Shown piece by piece: positions 6,982-7,695 of a DNA stretch of 7,695 bases. Where the stretch lies: positions 1-7,695 of the forward strand of contig NZ_CAMICL010000071.1 of the NCBI RefSeq assembly GCF_946221105.1, written 5' to 3'. How positions within the stretch are numbered: the stretch's first letter is position 1; each line of letters opens with the position of its first letter. The DNA comes from an uncultured Corynebacterium sp. (GTDB taxonomy: Bacteria > Actinomycetota > Actinomycetes > Mycobacteriales > Mycobacteriaceae). Below the pieces are notes generated by a model that did no database searches, was not told the DNA's origin, and saw nothing but the letters and a program-made list of their open reading frames with translations. The position numbers and the translations under genes were made by a program.

Positions 6982-7174
6982 GGTTGTCCGGCGCGTTTGT
7001 GCGCCAGGCACGACAAGTCCATAACTGCGTACGCGCCGGATCCGTCTTGCCTTTGCCTCCAAGCAAGGGAGGTCGCCCGGCCAGGCACGCGCAGGGTAAA
7101 TAAGAAGGGTTGAACCGGCTCGTCGATAAGTGGCGAGTGTCTGCACTGCCCAGTGACCTAAAAGGAAGTACACC
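6982..7174 (+). promoter_or_regulatory. Long structured 5' leader of rpsP
   Basis: The predicted leader can fold in competing ways. Fold A has GGCGC/GCGCC (6990-6994 with 7001-7005) inside TTGTC/GACAA (6984-6988 with 7012-7016). Fold B pairs TCCGGCGCGT (6987-6996) with ACGCGCCGGA (7031-7040), ten perfect base pairs that exclude fold A. Downstream, CTTGC/GCAAG (7046-7050 with 7063-7067) overlaps CCTCC/GGAGG (7056-7060 with 7068-7072). A small CACT-GCCC-AGTG hairpin (7144-7155) sits just before the ribosome-binding site. GCCAGGCACG occurs twice (7003-7012 and 7080-7089). Ribosomal protein operons often use such leaders for autoregulation; that role here is inferred. Confidence 0.4.
7163..7168 (+). 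promoter_or_regulatory. rpsP ribosome-binding site
   Basis: AGGAAG is six bases before the ATG at 7175, an ideal distance, and confirms the start. Confidence 0.85.
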
Positions 7175-7693
7175 ATGGCTGTAAAGATCAAGCTGCAGCG
7201 CGTTGGCAAGATCCGCAACGCGCAGTACCGCGTCGTCATCGCTGACGCCCGCACCCGCCGCGACGGTGCCGTCATCGAGAACATCGGCATCTACCACCCG
7301 AAGGAAGAGCCGTCGCTCATCCGCATCGATTCCGAGCGCGCTCAGTACTGGCTGGGTGTCGGCGCGCAGCCGACCGAGCCGGTGCTCGCACTGCTGAAGG
7401 TGACCGGCGACTGGCAGAAGCACAAGGGCCTCGACGGCGCCGAGGGCACCCTGAAGGTCGCCGAGGAGAAGCCGTCCAAGCTCGACCTGTTCAACCAGGC
7501 TCTGGAGGAGGCCAAGAACGGCCCGACCGCCGAGGCCATCACCGAGAAGCGCAAGAAGGCCAAGGAAGAGGCTGAGGCAAAGGAGGCCGCTGAGGCCGCC
7601 GCTGCTGCCGAGGCTGAGGCTGCTGAGGCTGAGGGCGAGTCCGCAGAGGCTGAGTCCGAGGCTTCCGAGGACGCTCCGGCTGAGGAGAACTAA
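7175..7693 (+). CDS. rpsP: 30S ribosomal protein S16
   Basis: S16 binds 16S rRNA early and helps assemble the 30S subunit. The complete protein has 172 residues and starts MAVKIKLQRVGK, followed by AQYRVVIADARTRRDG, IENIGIYHP and the SERAQYWLGVGAQPTEPVLALL stretch near residues 53-74, all typical of the family. The conserved fold ends near residue 85, where bacterial S16 is often almost complete. The rest is an extension: a Lys-containing helix (86-130) and then a tail of nearly only Ala, Glu, Ser and Lys (131-172), strongly acidic at the end. Extended S16 proteins are usual in actinobacteria. The ATG has a good ribosome-binding site. The gene is commonly first of an rpsP-rimM-trmD-rplS group, but the window ends two bases after the stop, so that is not visible here. 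Confidence 0.97.
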   Translation: MAVKIKLQRVGKIRNAQYRVVIADARTRRDGAVIENIGIYHPKEEPSLIRIDSERAQYWLGVGAQPTEPVLALLKVTGDWQKHKGLDGAEGTLKVAEEKPSKLDLFNQALEEAKNGPTAEAITEKRKKAKEEAEAKEAAEAAAAAEAEAAEAEGESAEAESEASEDAPAEEN

Positions 7694-7695
7694 GC

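Noticed and set aside
6756..7103. 115-codon plus-strand frame across the divergent region
   Set aside because: It begins antisense to the acyltransferase and crosses the rpsP promoter, with no ribosome-binding site or domain. Only its last part is kept as a weak leader-peptide idea.
6803..7423. Upstream extension of the acyltransferase frame to an ATG at 7423
   Set aside because: The added 207 residues run antisense through rpsP and its leader and show no domain; conserved acyltransferase sequence begins only after the TTG at 6802.

Overview
The window looks like chromosomal core sequence from a high-GC actinobacterium, most likely Corynebacterium or a close relative. The clues are the Smc, FtsY and Ffh gene order, an FtsY with an N-terminal membrane helix and a long acidic Pro/Glu linker, an Ffh with a Met/Gly/Pro-rich tail, a ribosomal protein S16 with a long Ala/Glu tail, and an actinobacterial two-domain acyltransferase. 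The genus is inferred from gene content and protein style only.

Layout, left to right: (1) 1-1037 (+), the 3' end of smc, entering from outside the window, with the end of the coiled coil and the C-terminal half of the ATPase head. (2) 1066-2712 (+), ftsY, the SRP receptor, starting 28 bases after smc and possibly read from its own near-leaderless promoter. (3) 2713-2833, a short spacer with a 10-bp GC-rich inverted repeat and weak promoter-like sequence. (4) 2834-4465 (+), ffh, the SRP GTPase. (5) 4466-4648, a convergent intergenic region with a striking 28-bp-arm palindrome made of four copies of AGCTGGRTCC. (6) 4649-6802 (-), an OafA/YrhL-type membrane acyltransferase fused to an extracytoplasmic SGNH domain, starting at TTG. 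(7) 6803-7174, a divergent regulatory region with a good promoter for rpsP and a leader of about 190 bases that can form alternative hairpins. (8) 7175-7693 (+), rpsP, complete.

FtsY and Ffh are partners: Ffh with 4.5S RNA binds signal peptides on translating ribosomes, and FtsY docks the complex at the membrane through matching NG GTPase domains. Smc (chromosome organisation) and S16 (30S subunit assembly) are housekeeping neighbours. The acyltransferase is the only accessory-type gene, is on the opposite strand, and probably decorates an envelope glycan or lipid. No tRNA, rRNA, CRISPR array, insertion sequence or phage gene was seen. I found no convincing new multi-gene system. The least explained parts are non-coding: the palindrome after ffh and the rpsP leader.
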